This document shows, in pieces, positions 21,976 through 32,252 of a DNA stretch of 64,000 nt. How positions within the stretch are numbered: position 1 is the stretch's first letter; the number at the start of each line of letters is the position of its first letter. A program made the translations under genes and the position numbers. The notes beneath the pieces are model-generated. The model had not been told where the DNA came from. It saw nothing but the letters and a program-made list of their open reading frames with translations, and did no database searches. The DNA is from Molossus alvarezi (Eukaryota; Chordata; Mammalia; Chiroptera; Molossidae), in NCBI GenBank assembly GCA_037176705.1, contig CM073893.1:29611182-29675181 (forward strand). Direction: 5' to 3'.

Positions 21976-24900
21976 TTATATTCCACAAATAAGTGAGATC
22001 ATATGATACTTGACATTCTCTGTTTGGCTTGTTTCACTTAGGATGATACTTTCCAGGTCCCTCCATGTAGTCTCAAAGGATAAGAGATCTTTTTTTCTTA
22101 CAGCTGCATAGTACTCCATTGTGTATATGTACCACTGTTTTTTTATCCATTCCTCTACTGATGAACACTTGGGCTGTTTCCAGATCTTAGCTATTGTAAA
22201 TAGTGCTGCTACAAACATGGGGGTACATATATTCTTTCCGATTGGTGTTTGAGGCTTCTTAGAGTATATTCCTAGAAGTGGGGTCACTGGGTCAAATGGA
22301 AGTTCAATTTTTAATTTTTTGAGGTAACACCATATTGTTTTCCATTGTGGCTACTCCAGTCTGCATTCACACCAGCAGTGTACTAGAGTCCCCTTTTCTC
22401 CACACCCTTGCCAACACTTGTTGTTTGATAATTTGTTGATGGCGGCCATTCTGACAGGTGTGAGGTGATATTTCATTGTTGTTTTAATTTGCATCTCTCT
22501 GATGATTAGTGATGTTGAGCATTTCTTCATATGTCTCCTAGCCCTTTGTACATCCTGTTTGGAAAACTGTCTAGTTCCTCTGCCCATTTTTTAATTGGGT
22601 TCTTTGTCTTCCTTTTGTTGAGTTGTATGACCACTCTACATATATTGGAAATTAACCCCTTATCTGATATATCATTGGCAATTAAGCTCTCCCATACAGT
22701 GGGTAGCCTTTCCGTTTTGATGATTGTATCTTTCGCTGTGCAGAAGCTTTTGAGTTTGATGTAGTCCCATGTGTTCATTTTCTCCTTTGTTTTTATTGCC
22801 TTAGGTGATGTATCAGTGAAAATTCTGCTACTCACGATGTCTGAAATTCTGTTGCCTACAGTTTCTTCTAGGATTTTATGGATTCATTAGTCACATTTAA
22901 GTCTTTTATCCATTTTGAGTTTCTTTTTGTGTAGGGTGTAAGTTGATGGTCTAGTTTCATTTTTCTGCATGTAGCTGTCCAATTTTCCCAGCACCGTTTA
23001 TTAAAGAGGCTGTCGTTACTCCAATATATGCTTTTGCCATCTTTGTCAAATATTAAGTGAGTATATTGCCTTGGGTCCATTTCTGGGTTTTCTGTTCTGT
23101 TCCACTGGTCTATATGCCTGTTCTTGTGCCAGTACCAGGCTGTTTTGATTACAGTGGCTTTGTAGTATAACCTGAAATCTGGTAATGTGATCCCTCCAAC
23201 TTTATTCTTCTTTTTCAAGATTACTGTGGCTATTCGAGGTCTTTTATGGTTCAATATGAACTTTTGAAGTACTTGTTCTAATTCTGTGAAGTATGCCATT
23301 GGTATTTTGATGGGGATTGCATTGAATCAATAGATTGCTTTGGGTAATATAGACATTTTAATAAATTTAATTCTTCCAATCCATGAACAGGGTATGTGCC
23401 TCCACTTTTTTATATCTTCCTCATTTCTTTTTTCAATGACCTGTAGTTTTCTGATAATAGGTCCTTTATTTCTTTGGTTAAGTTTATTCCTAGGTATCTT
23501 AAATTTTTTTTTTGCTGCAATGGTAAATGGGATTGCTTTCTTAGTTTCTCTTTCTGTGAGTTCATCATTGGTGTATAAGAATGCCATTGGTTTCTTGATG
23601 TTAACTTTGTATCCTGCTACTTTTCCAAATTCATTTATTAACTCTAGTAAATTTTTGATGGAGTCTTTGGGGTTTTTTACGTATAGTATCATGTCATCTG
23701 CAAATAATGAGAGTTTCACTTCCTCCTTTCCAATTTGGATCCCTTTTATTTTTTCCTCATGTCTGATTGCTGCAGCTAAGACTTCCGTCACTCTGTTAAA
23801 TAAGAGTGGCGAAAATGGACATTCTTGCCTTGTTCCTGTTCTTAAGGAAAATGCTTTTAGTTTTTGCCCATTGAGTATGATGTTGGCTGTAGGTCTTTCA
23901 TATATGGCCTTTATTATGTCGAGATATGATCACTTTATTCCCACATTGCTGAGTGTTTTTATCAGAAATGGATGCTGGATTTTGTCGAAGGCTTTTTCAG
24001 CATCTATTGATATGATCATGTGGTTTTTATTCTTCATTTTATTTATGTGGTCTATCATATTTATTGATTTGCGAATATTGTACCAGCCTTGCCTCCCTGG
24101 AATGAATCCCACTTGGTCATGGTGGATTGTTTTTTTGGTGTATTGCTGGATCCAATTTTTTTGGTGTATTGCTGGATCTGATTTGCTAGTATTATGTTCT
24201 GGATTTTGGCGTCTGTGTTCATCAGGTATATTGGCCTGTAGTTTTCTTTGTTTGTAGTGTCTTTTTCTGGTTTTGGAATTAGAATTATGCTGGCTTCATA
24301 AAACGAGTTTGGAAGTCTTTAATTTTTTTAAATAGTTTGAAGAGAATGGGTGTTATTTCTCTGAATGTTCGGTAAAACTCCCCCGTGAAGCCATCCGGGC
24401 CTGGGCTTTTGTTTGCTGGAAGAGTCTTGATTACATCTTCAATTTCTTCTGTTGTTATTGGTCTGTTCAAGTTTTCTATCTCTTCCTGGTCCAGTTTTGG
24501 GAGTCTTAATGTTTCTGGAAATTTGTTCATTTCGCTTAGATTGTAGAATTTGTTGCCATATAATTGTTCATAGTAGTTGTTAACGATCTTTTGTATTTCT
24601 GTGGTGTCAGTTGTTACTTCTCCTCTTTCATTTCTGATTTTGTGTATTTGGGTTCTCTCTCTTTGTTTCTTGGTGAGTGTAGCTAAGGGTCCATCAATCT
24701 GTTTATCTTTTCGAAAAACCAACTCTTTGTTTCATTGATCCTTTGAATTGTTTTATTGGACTCTATGTTGTTCATTTCTGCTCTGATCTTTACTATTTCC
24801 TTCCTTCTACTTGCTCTGGGGTTTTCTTTTTGTTTGCTCTCTAGTTCTTTAAGTTGCAAGGTTAGATGGTCTATTAGAGATTTTTCTTGTTACTTGAGGT

Positions 24901-25815
24901 AGGCCTGTAGTGCTATGAACTTTCCTCTCAGAACTGCTTTCTCTGCATCCCATAGATTTTGTGTTGTTGTGTGTTTATTTTCAATGGTTTCCAGGAAGTT
25001 TTTAATTTCTCCCTTGATCTCCTCGGTAACCCATTCATTGTTTTATAACATGCTATTTAGCTTCCATGTCTTTGTTCAAATGTCTTTGTATTTTCTTCTT
25101 GCAATTGATTTCTAGTTTTATGCCATTTTGATCTGAGAAGATGCTTGATATGATTTCAGTCTTCTTGAACTCGTAGAGACTTAGTTTGTGGTCTATCTTT
25201 GAGAATGTCCCATGTGCAATTGAGAAGAATGTGAATTCTGTAGTTTTAGGGTGTAATTTTCTGTAGATATCTATTAAATCCATATGGTCTAGTGCTTCAT
25301 TTAGAGTCTCTGTTTCTTTGCTAATTTTTTTTTTTTTTTTTGCCTAGAGGATCTATCCAGTGATGTCAGCGGGGTGATGAAGGCCCCTGCTATGATTGTA
25401 TTGCTATTTATTTCTCCTTTGCAGTCCTCCAGAAGATTTTTAATATATTTTGGTGCTCCTATATTGGGTGTATATATATTTATCAGGGTTATATCTTCCT
25501 GTTGGATAGATCCTTTCAATATTATGTAGTGGTTTTCTTTGTCTCTAGTTATGGCCTTCATTTTGAAATCTATTTGATCAGATATGAGTATTGGTGCCCC
25601 AGCTTTTTTTTTTGCGGTCCATTTGCTTGGAAGATTGTTTTCCATCTCTTTACTTTCAACCTATGTGAGTCTTTTGTTTTTAGGTGGGTCTTTGTAAACA
25701 ACATATAGATGAGTCATTCTTTCTAATCCAATCAGCTACTCTGTGTCTTTTTATGGGAGCATTCAATCCATTTACACTTAATGTGGTTATTGATATGTAG
25801 TTATTTATTGCCATT
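21976..25815 (-). pseudogene. L1 ORF2 remnant, copy B (endonuclease, reverse transcriptase, Cys-rich end)
   Basis: ORF2 is split into about nine open pieces. In protein order: endonuclease piece 25645-25301 (TLINIYTPN, with the GDFN site changed to GAFI); next 25283-25053 (KIDH block); reverse transcriptase pieces 24722-24285 ([15 protein letters not shown]), 24112-23930 and 23791-23327, the last with the polymerase motif FADD at 23693-23704; then 23299-22868, 22835-22527 and 22587-22351, the last with the C-terminal Cys/His motif [14 protein letters not shown]; and 22287-21976 (MEYYAAVRKKDLLSFE). Gene order and domain set are complete, so the copy was full length when inserted. Stops and frameshifts make it a pseudogene. 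Confidence 0.93.
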
Positions 25816-25879
25816 TTTGTTTAGTGTGGTTCTATTTTTCTTCTTATTTCTCCTGCTTATTACAGCAGTCCTTTTAACA

Positions 25880-26765
25880 TTTCTTGCAGTGCTGGTTTGG
25901 TGCTAATGTATTCCCTTAGCCTTTTATTTTTGTCTGGGAAGCTCTTTATTTTTGTCTGGGAAGCTCTATTTTGAATGATACCCTTGCTGGGTAGAGTAGT
26001 CTTGGATTCAGATCCTTGTTTTTCATGACCTTGATTACTTCATGCCATTCCCTTCTGCCTGTAGTGTTTCTGTTGAGAAGTCAGCTGAGAGCCTTATGGG
26101 TTTTTCTTTGTAGGTAACCTGTTGCTTCTCTCTTGCTGTTTTTAGGATTCTATCTTTGTCTTTAATTTTTGGCAGTTTGATTACTATGTGTCTTGGTGTG
26201 GGCCTGTTTGGGTTCTTCTTACTTGGGGCTCTCTGTGATTCTTGAACTTGAATGCCTTCTTCCTTCATCAAATTAGGGAAGTTTTCTGTCACTATTTCTT
26301 CAAATTCTCTAACCCTTGCTCATTTTCTTCTTCTTCGGGGACTCCTATGATGCGAATGTTATTACTTTTCTAGTTGTCCCACAGTTCTCTTAATCTGTCT
26401 TCCTGTTTTTTAATCATTTTTTTTTCCTTTTTGTTTTCTGATTGGTTGATTTTTTCTACCCTCTCTTCTAATTCACTAATCTGGTTTTCAGCTTCCTCTA
26501 CTCTGCTCTTTAGACTTTCCAATGTGTTTTTCATTTCTGATATGTCATTCTTCATTTCTTCTTGGTTTTTAATTTCCAACTGGTTGATTTTCAACATTTC
26601 TATGTCTTTAGTCATGGTGCTCATGTCCTTACACATGCTGTTGAACTTCCTCAAGATAATGGCTCTGAATTCTAGTTCTGTTAACATGCTTAACTGCACC
26701 TCATTTATCTCATCTTGTTCTTCCATTTGGCTTTTGTTTCTGTTTTTCACCGTTTTGACTATCAC
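25880..26765 (-). pseudogene. L1 ORF1 remnant, copy B
   Basis: Two open pieces on the minus strand. At 26765-26370 (131 codons) there is a heptad coiled coil (KNTLESLKSRVEEAENQISE) and a Lys-rich end. At 26292-26035 (85 codons) is the C-terminal RNA-binding part with KLPKIKDKDRILKTAREKQQ and LSADFSTETLQ. They are separated by a frameshift near 26300-26370. The stop after the C-terminal domain is near 25880-25980, where a short tandem duplication (TTTATTTTTGTCTGGGAAGC repeated at about 25925 and 25947) disrupts the end. Confidence 0.9.
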
Positions 26766-27865
26766 AGTGGGCTTTGGAGTCTGCCAAATTTTCCCTGTGG
26801 GTGCTGGTGTTCTGCTGTTTGTGGCCTCCTCTCCTGGGTTTGGATGAGCCAGGGAGGACCCACTTTAAACACCACTGTGAAGTCTTAACTTTCCTGGTTA
26901 GCGTCACTAGACCAGGAAATGGTAGTTATCCTCTAGCTTTTTTGCCTGGAGGTTATTAGTAGTGGTCATCTGAAGAACCTTTATTTCTGAGTTAACTGAA
27001 AAACTCTCTCAGATGCTCATTGTGAGAGGATTTTCCGATGGTGGGGCAGCTGCTGGTTGTTTATGGGCCTCAATATTTTAATGGCCACCAGGTGGGGTTG
27101 AATCTCTGAGGGAGGGCCACCGCCTCTCCCCAGGGCCCTGGGAAGGAGTAAGATGACCACAGTCCTGCTTGGCTGCACTCAGCAAAAGCTCTGAGCACCC
27201 TCCAAATTCCGAGTGTCCCCACACAGTTCCAGTCTAGTCTGTCTCCCCTCCCCCGGAGCCCACGGTGAGTGGTTGCTGCCAATTTAGCCTCTGTCTGTGC
27301 TCTGCGTTGTGGAGCCGCCTGGGACTTTAACACCAGGGCGCTGCTCCCAGCTAAGGGCTGCTGAGGCTGCGGCACCAGCTGAGGGCTTACCACTCAGCCG
27401 AGGAGGCCGCAGGGCCCTGTCAGGCAGCTGCACGTCCCACCCGAGGTCACAGGACCCAGCCGAGGGTGCAGCTTTCAGCCGAGGTCGCGGGACCCAGCTG
27501 AGGTCGCTGGACCCAGCCGAGGCAGCAACACCTTCCAGTCAAGGCCGCAGCAGCTTCCAGCCGAGGCCCCTGGACCCAGCCGAGGACGTTGCACCCAGCC
27601 GAGGTCGCAGGACCCAGCCGAGGGCGCAGCTTCCAGCCGAGTCCGCTGGTCCCAGCCCAGGCCCTTGCTGACCGTGGGCTCCGGCCCCATCTCGCATCCT
27701 CGCAAGCCTACCAGGATTGAGTCAGTGTCCCTGGTTTGGGGTCCTCCAAGCTGCCTTTTGGTTGCCCCTTCCTGATGACTTGTCTTTATTTTCTTTGTAA
27801 TTCCAGTTTGGTCCTGGGAGATGGTCTGTGTAGCTTCCATTCACTCCACCGTCATTTTTTTGAAT
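26766..27865 (-). promoter_or_regulatory. L1 5' UTR / promoter region, copy B
   Basis: A GC-rich region of about 1.1 kb upstream of ORF1 on the minus strand, ending in GGTGGAGTGAATGGAAGC at the 5' terminus, next to the target-site duplication. It contains the longest 19-bp tandem array of the window. Long open frames across it (for example 27297-27671 plus and 27475-27840 minus) come from the GC-rich repeats and are not genes. Confidence 0.78.
27430..27665 (-). repeat. 19-bp GC-rich tandem repeat, expanded, in L1 copy B 5' UTR
   Basis: About eleven units of 18-23 bp based on CCCAGCCGAGGTCGCAGGA, less regular than the array at 2597-2710 but clearly the same unit. It ends at the same place, CCCAGCCCAGGCC, just before the conserved 5' part. 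Confidence 0.9.
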
Positions 27866-27878
27866 CTACAAATTTCTT

Positions 27879-28285
27879 AGTATTGATTAAAAATAAGAAT
27901 CCTTAGATCTTGAAATACAATGTAGACAAACAAGGCACATAAAATATAACTTGCACACATGTAATACCATGCATGTGATAAAACAAAGACTGAATTAGAG
28001 TGATACATTTAATTTTCAACAAAGAAAAAATTAGTCTAAGATAATTTTATATGAGCAGAGAAATCACAAAATAATGCAATATCATAAAATACTGAGAAAA
28101 AATTATTCGTTCACCTGATGAAATATCATTACATGTAAAATTAAATCCAATTTCTATCTCCTTATTTGCTGTCCAGGGGAACTTGTTATCCTAAGATCAA
28201 TGCCCATAATTACCAAGTACATCTCTTTGATACACTATATATGTATTTGTCCATAAATTTTTTTGTTTATTTGTGTTTATACATT
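27879..28285. other. AT-rich spacer, nothing recognised
   Basis: Unassigned AT-rich DNA between the L1 5' end and a SINE. Confidence 0.6.
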
Positions 28286-28560
28286 TCTGCATTTTTATTT
28301 TATTTTATTTATTTTTTTTTATCCTCACCCGAGGATATTTTTCCATTTTTTGTACAGATAGAGTGGGAGGGAGAGAGAGAGAGAAACATCGACGTGAAGG
28401 GACACATCGAGTGGCTGCCACCCGCACGACCAACCAGGGCTGGGGACAAACTGCAACCGAGGTACGTGCCCTTAGCGGGAACCAAACCCGGGTCTCTCCG
28501 GACCGCAGGCCGACGCTCTAACCGCTGAGCCAAACTGGCCAGGGCTCTGCATTTTTATTT
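28286..28560 (-). mobile_element. Ves-type SINE, full length, with TSD
   Basis: The plus strand shows the complemented 3' block ATCCTCACCCGAGGATATTT, then a GAGAGA tract, and a head ending GAGCCAAACTGGCCAGGGC at 28545. The TSD TCTGCATTTTTATTT is perfect at 28286-28300 and 28546-28560. Confidence 0.95.
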
Positions 28561-28619
28561 ATTCTTCAGTAAAATATATCCCTCCCATACATAAATGCAT
28601 GATATGTATATGCCAGTAG

Positions 28620-29008
28620 AGTTAACTTGTTCTACATGCATTGGTATCAATAAAGTTTATAAATTTTATGAGTCAACTTTTCACAAATTTTTAGTAGATT
28701 TATTCCCAGACACCTCATAGTTTTGTTGATTTCTGAAATGGTATCCTGAAGGTACCATTATCTTTAAGGCACATATTTTTATAAATTTACTAAATGCTTG
28801 TTGCTAATGTATAAAAATGCTATTTATACACACACACACAACTTAGCCAAAGTCTCTTATTATATCACTTCCTTATTAGTATGTTTTTGTTAATAAACTA
28901 CATCTTGTGAATGTTATAGATATTTGCCCTGGCCAGTTTGGCTTAGCGGTTGAGCGTCGGCCTGTGGACTAGAGAGTCCCGGGTTCAGTTACTGCTAGGG
29001 GCACATAC

Positions 29009-29039
<31 letters not shown>

Positions 29040-29620
29040 AAGAAAGTAATAGATATTTTCTTTACCTTATTTTCTCCTGATACAATTTATTATTTTCTTG
29101 TCTAAAGTGCCTCACTAGGATTTTCCCAAGTACATTGCAATAGGAAGCATTTTTTTTTTTTTACTTAATTTTAAATAGAACAATTCTGCATTTCTTCAAT
29201 ATCATTTTAGTAGCTTTTCATACACATACTTTATCAGGTTGAAGCAGACCTCTTTTATTACTGGGCGGCTAGGACTTTTATTATGAACAGATGTTGAATT
29301 TTATAAAGCTCATTTTTAGCATCAATTGAACTAATCCCAAGCTTTCCCTATTTCACCTGTGAATGTTACGAATTTATTTGATAAATAATTTTATCAATAA
29401 ACCTTAAACTTCTGGGATAAAAATAACATGTTTGTAATACACCATTGTAGATTTTGTTGCTTACTATCTTATGACATCCATCTGTGATTTTTCTTACTGA
29501 TCATATTCTCATAGTTTGTAAAAAAGTCATTCTAGTCCCATAATATAATTCAGAGAGATTTTCTCCTGTCTAAAATAATGGGAATTATCTCTGTGAAGAA
29601 TTGTTTTAGTATCCCCATTT
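28620..29620 (-). mobile_element. Probable ancient L1 ORF2 remnant
   Basis: Scattered plus-strand words match the complement of the ORF2 reverse transcriptase region in the right order: TTTATTCCCAGACACCTCAT near 28700, ATGTTGAATTTTATAAAGCT near 29290, CTTCTGGGATAAAAATAACA near 29410, and TTCTCCTGTC...GTGAAGAATTG near 29560. No frame remains. Divergence makes both edges uncertain. Confidence 0.45.
28916..29058 (+). mobile_element. Head-only Ves SINE with TSD
   Basis: Only the tRNA-like head is present (28926 to about 29010), ending GCTAGGGGCACATACCA and then a CA/A-rich tail to 29041. The TSD ATAGATATTT lies at 28916-28925 and 29049-29058. It shares its end point and the diagnostic words GAGAGTCCC and GCTAGGGGCA with the copy at 43259. 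Confidence 0.88.
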
Positions 29621-31084
29621 AAAATAATCTGAGCTGTGTGTGTGTGTGTGTGTGTATGTTCACAATTTGTTTTGCTTTGGAGTGGGAAGACACATTTTTC
29701 TTTTTACATATAGAAGGTTGTACACAATATATATAACTTGATAAGTTTGTAGATAAGTAGATATCTGTGAATCCGTCACCACAATTTATGCCATAATCCT
29801 ATCCATCACCTTTGAAAATTTCCTCTGGCCCATTTTTAACCTAACACTTCCAATATCACTTTAAATACCCTATTTTTTGAAAGAAATTTTCTAATATATT
29901 CATTTTTCTTCAAAATTATTCATTGTATTTATTTTGCATTTATAATGGCAAGAAGTTGTTAATATTTTCCATATACATATATATCTTTCATTGATATTTT
30001 ATGTGTAATTGTGTCCTCTTGCTTAGTCTTGACATTACCTGATTATTTTCTTCTTATTAGTTGACAAATATTTCCAGATTTTTTATTTTATACATCTTTG
30101 TTTTAGGTTAAGTCAATTGATGGAATTGGTACTTGAATATTTAGTTCAATAATTTATGAACCTTTTTTGATACTTTCTTGGAACTATTTCAAGTGCATTT
30201 GGTTAATCTGTTTCAAAATTCCCCATATGGTTGACTTTTTTTTTTTTTCATTTATTTTTTTCACTTGTACATTTTTCTTTTCTAAGATATATATACATGA
30301 TAAAATTTATACATATATAATTTTTATCCAATATTACTCTTTTGGCATTCCACAAAATAATAATGTTTTCACTTTTAGCAATGTATACAATTTTAAATGT
30401 CTTTGAAGGTGTTTAACAATAAAATCAGCTTCTCTTACTGTTTTCAATAGATGCCCAGGAAGTGTGAGAATCCTCAGAAAGGGAGGTGGTTGGGGGTGAT
30501 TTTTTATACTTACATGAAAATATACTTATTTTTTCCTTATTCTTGAATGATATTTCAGCAGTTACTTTCCTTCAGCATTTTAGATAGAAATACCTTTATT
30601 AGTATTACTTTTGCATATATCATTGCTTCTAGATGTCTTTTGAAAGTTTATTGTTAGTCCTTATAAAAAATGTATTTTCTATATTCTTCCCCCTGGATAT
30701 TCATAAGAATTTTGTCCCCCATTATGTACTAGGAAAGGTCTAGGTACCAAATCTGTTTATTGTTTAAGAAAATTCTTTGTATTCCCCAATAAATATCAGT
30801 ACAGATATAAACTTTCTTTTTTTTGACAGTGTTTTGTGAATGGAGTTTGATTCTTTTTTACTCTTTCCAGGAAGGTTATATTTCTCTGAGTAGAACTAAC
30901 CTTACGCTGGCATTTCAATTTCCACTCCTTTCATGACTCCAAGGTCTTATCTTCAGTTTCCCTGTAGGCAAAACTGGAAGCTCCAGCCATTAGTGGCAAC
31001 TTTATGTGTGAACCCTACCTGGGTTCACAGTCTCTTCTCTCCGGCACTTGAGGAAGCTCAGCTAGAATGAAGGCTGTTTGAGTG
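29621..31084. other. Unassigned AT-rich sequence
   Basis: Contains a short (TG)n tract at about 29636-29656. A GC-richer patch at 30890-31075 has no recognised motif. No gene seen. Confidence 0.55.
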
Positions 31085-31435
31085 GTTATGCTGTTGTTCA
31101 TTTTCTTTTTCATTGACTCTATTGGGGTAACACTGATTAACAAAAGTATATGGGTTTCAGGTGCACAATCCTACAACACATCATCCGTACACTGTATTGT
31201 GTGTTCACCGCCCCAAGTCAAGTCTCCTTCCATCACCATGTATGCCCCGATACCTTCCTCCACTTCACCCAACTCCCCCCACCCAGCAATCATCACACTG
31301 TTGTTCTTTTCCATTGGTTTGTTTTTTGCTCAATCCCTCCAATATCCCCCAGCCCCCCACTCCCACAGCCGTCAGCCAGCTCTCTCTCTATGAGTCTTCA
31401 TTGCTCTCTGTTATCAGGTATCCCTCCATATTTTT
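31085..31435 (-). mobile_element. L1 3' UTR fragment
   Basis: The plus strand carries the complement of an L1 3' end: ATTGACTCTATTGGGGTAAC, GGTTTCAGGTGCACAATCCT, then C-rich text (complement of the G-rich tract). It resembles the complement of the end of the L1 at 34625-36320 and the fragment at 50995-51180, so these belong to one older family, distinct from copies A, B and C. Confidence 0.78.
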
Positions 31436-31754
31436 AGTGGAAAAGGTTTTCACTAGCCCAGTTCTTCATCTTGCCAGAACAAATAATCTTTTCTGTTTGT
31501 TTGTTTTACTCAGCAAATTAATGTATGTGTAAACAAACTTATTGAATAAGACTTTGAAAGTCTATTATAGCAACAATATTAAACTAATACACTGCCTTAT
31601 ATATGTGGTTCTGATGAGAGCTGCTATCCTTACACATTGTTCCTTCTCCTGGTCTCAGTGACTGTGACACATGCTAAGTTGGTCACTTAAACAGAATTTA
31701 AAATGCAACAAGTGGTAATATGCTCTTTTCTTATTGCTTTGGAACTATAATGTC
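31436..31754. other. Unassigned sequence
   Basis: About 320 bp of AT-rich DNA; nothing recognised. Confidence 0.55.
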
Positions 31755-32142
31755 ATTAAACTATCTACCTGTTGAGTAGTTTTAGCATGATAAAAATAGC
31801 AATTTCGCCCTGGCCAGTTTGGCTCAGCAGTTGGAGCATCGGCCTGCGGACCAGAGTCCAGGTTTGGTTCCCACTAGGGGCACGTATCAAAAAAAAAAAA
31901 AAAAAATCTATATCTATATATATATAGATAGATATATACGTGTGCATATATATCTATATATAGATACATATATACATACATATACATACATATATATGTG
32001 TGTATATCTATAGATATTAAATTATCTACCTGTTGAGTAGTTTTAGCTACTCAACCGAACCGACGCTCCAACTGCTGAGCCAAACTGGCCAGGACGAAAT
32101 TGCTATTTTTATAATGCTAAAACTACTCAACAGGTAGATAGT
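31755..32142. repeat. Imperfect 82-bp inverted repeat plus 32-bp direct repeat
   Basis: 31760-31841 (unique flank plus SINE start) and 32061-32142 are reverse complements over 82 bp with 3 mismatches; the spacer is 219 bp. In addition 31755-31786 is repeated directly at 32016-32047 with one mismatch. The junction between the direct and inverted pieces is a hairpin at 32032-32055, with GTTGAGTAG and CTACTCAAC arms around TTTTAG. Confidence 0.93.
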
Positions 32143-32199
32143 ACACATATATATGTATGTATATATGTATATGTATATACACACATTTATTTGTGTATA

Positions 32200-32239
<40 letters not shown>

Positions 32240-32252
32240 AATAACAATTTCA
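31797..32252 (+). mobile_element. Head-only Ves SINE with expanded, rearranged AT-rich tail
   Basis: The SINE head starts at 31807 (GCCCTGGCCAGTTTGGCTCA) and ends GGGGCACGTATCA before an A-run (about 31889-31906). A TATA/TATC-rich tail follows. The probable TSD pair is AATAGCAATTTC (31795-31806) and AATAACAATTTC near 32241-32252, so everything between may be SINE plus tail. Inside the tail lies the inverted copy of the head and its left flank, listed separately. Confidence 0.75.
31907..32238. repeat. AT-rich microsatellite blocks
   Basis: Two blocks of mixed (TA)n/(TATC)n/(TACA)n repeats, 31907-32012 and 32143-32238, flank the inverted copy. The second includes a pure (TA)n run at about 32206-32232. 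Confidence 0.88.

Larger units (their letters stand above)
21725..27878 (-). mobile_element. Full-length L1 LINE (copy B), mutated, with 13-bp TSD
   Basis: A complete L1 on the minus strand: 5' UTR (about 27865-26766), ORF1 (about 26765-25880), ORF2 (about 25815-21976), and 3' UTR with complemented A-rich tail (21975-21738). The TSD CTACAAATTTCTT is perfect at 21725-21737 and 27866-27878, showing insertion by target-primed reverse transcription and fixing both ends. Length is about 6.1 kb, as expected for an intact L1. ORFs are split by many stops and frameshifts, so it is no longer autonomous. Confidence 0.96.

Noticed and set aside
23340..24257. The longest open frame in the window (305 codons, plus strand)
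   Set aside because: It is exactly antisense to the reverse transcriptase region of L1 copy B. Its Phe/Ser/Leu-rich composition is what the complement of A-rich ORF2 gives.
27297..27840. Pro/Ala/Arg-rich frames of about 120 codons on both strands
   Set aside because: They run through the GC-rich 19-bp array of an L1 5' UTR; similar translations recur in each array.
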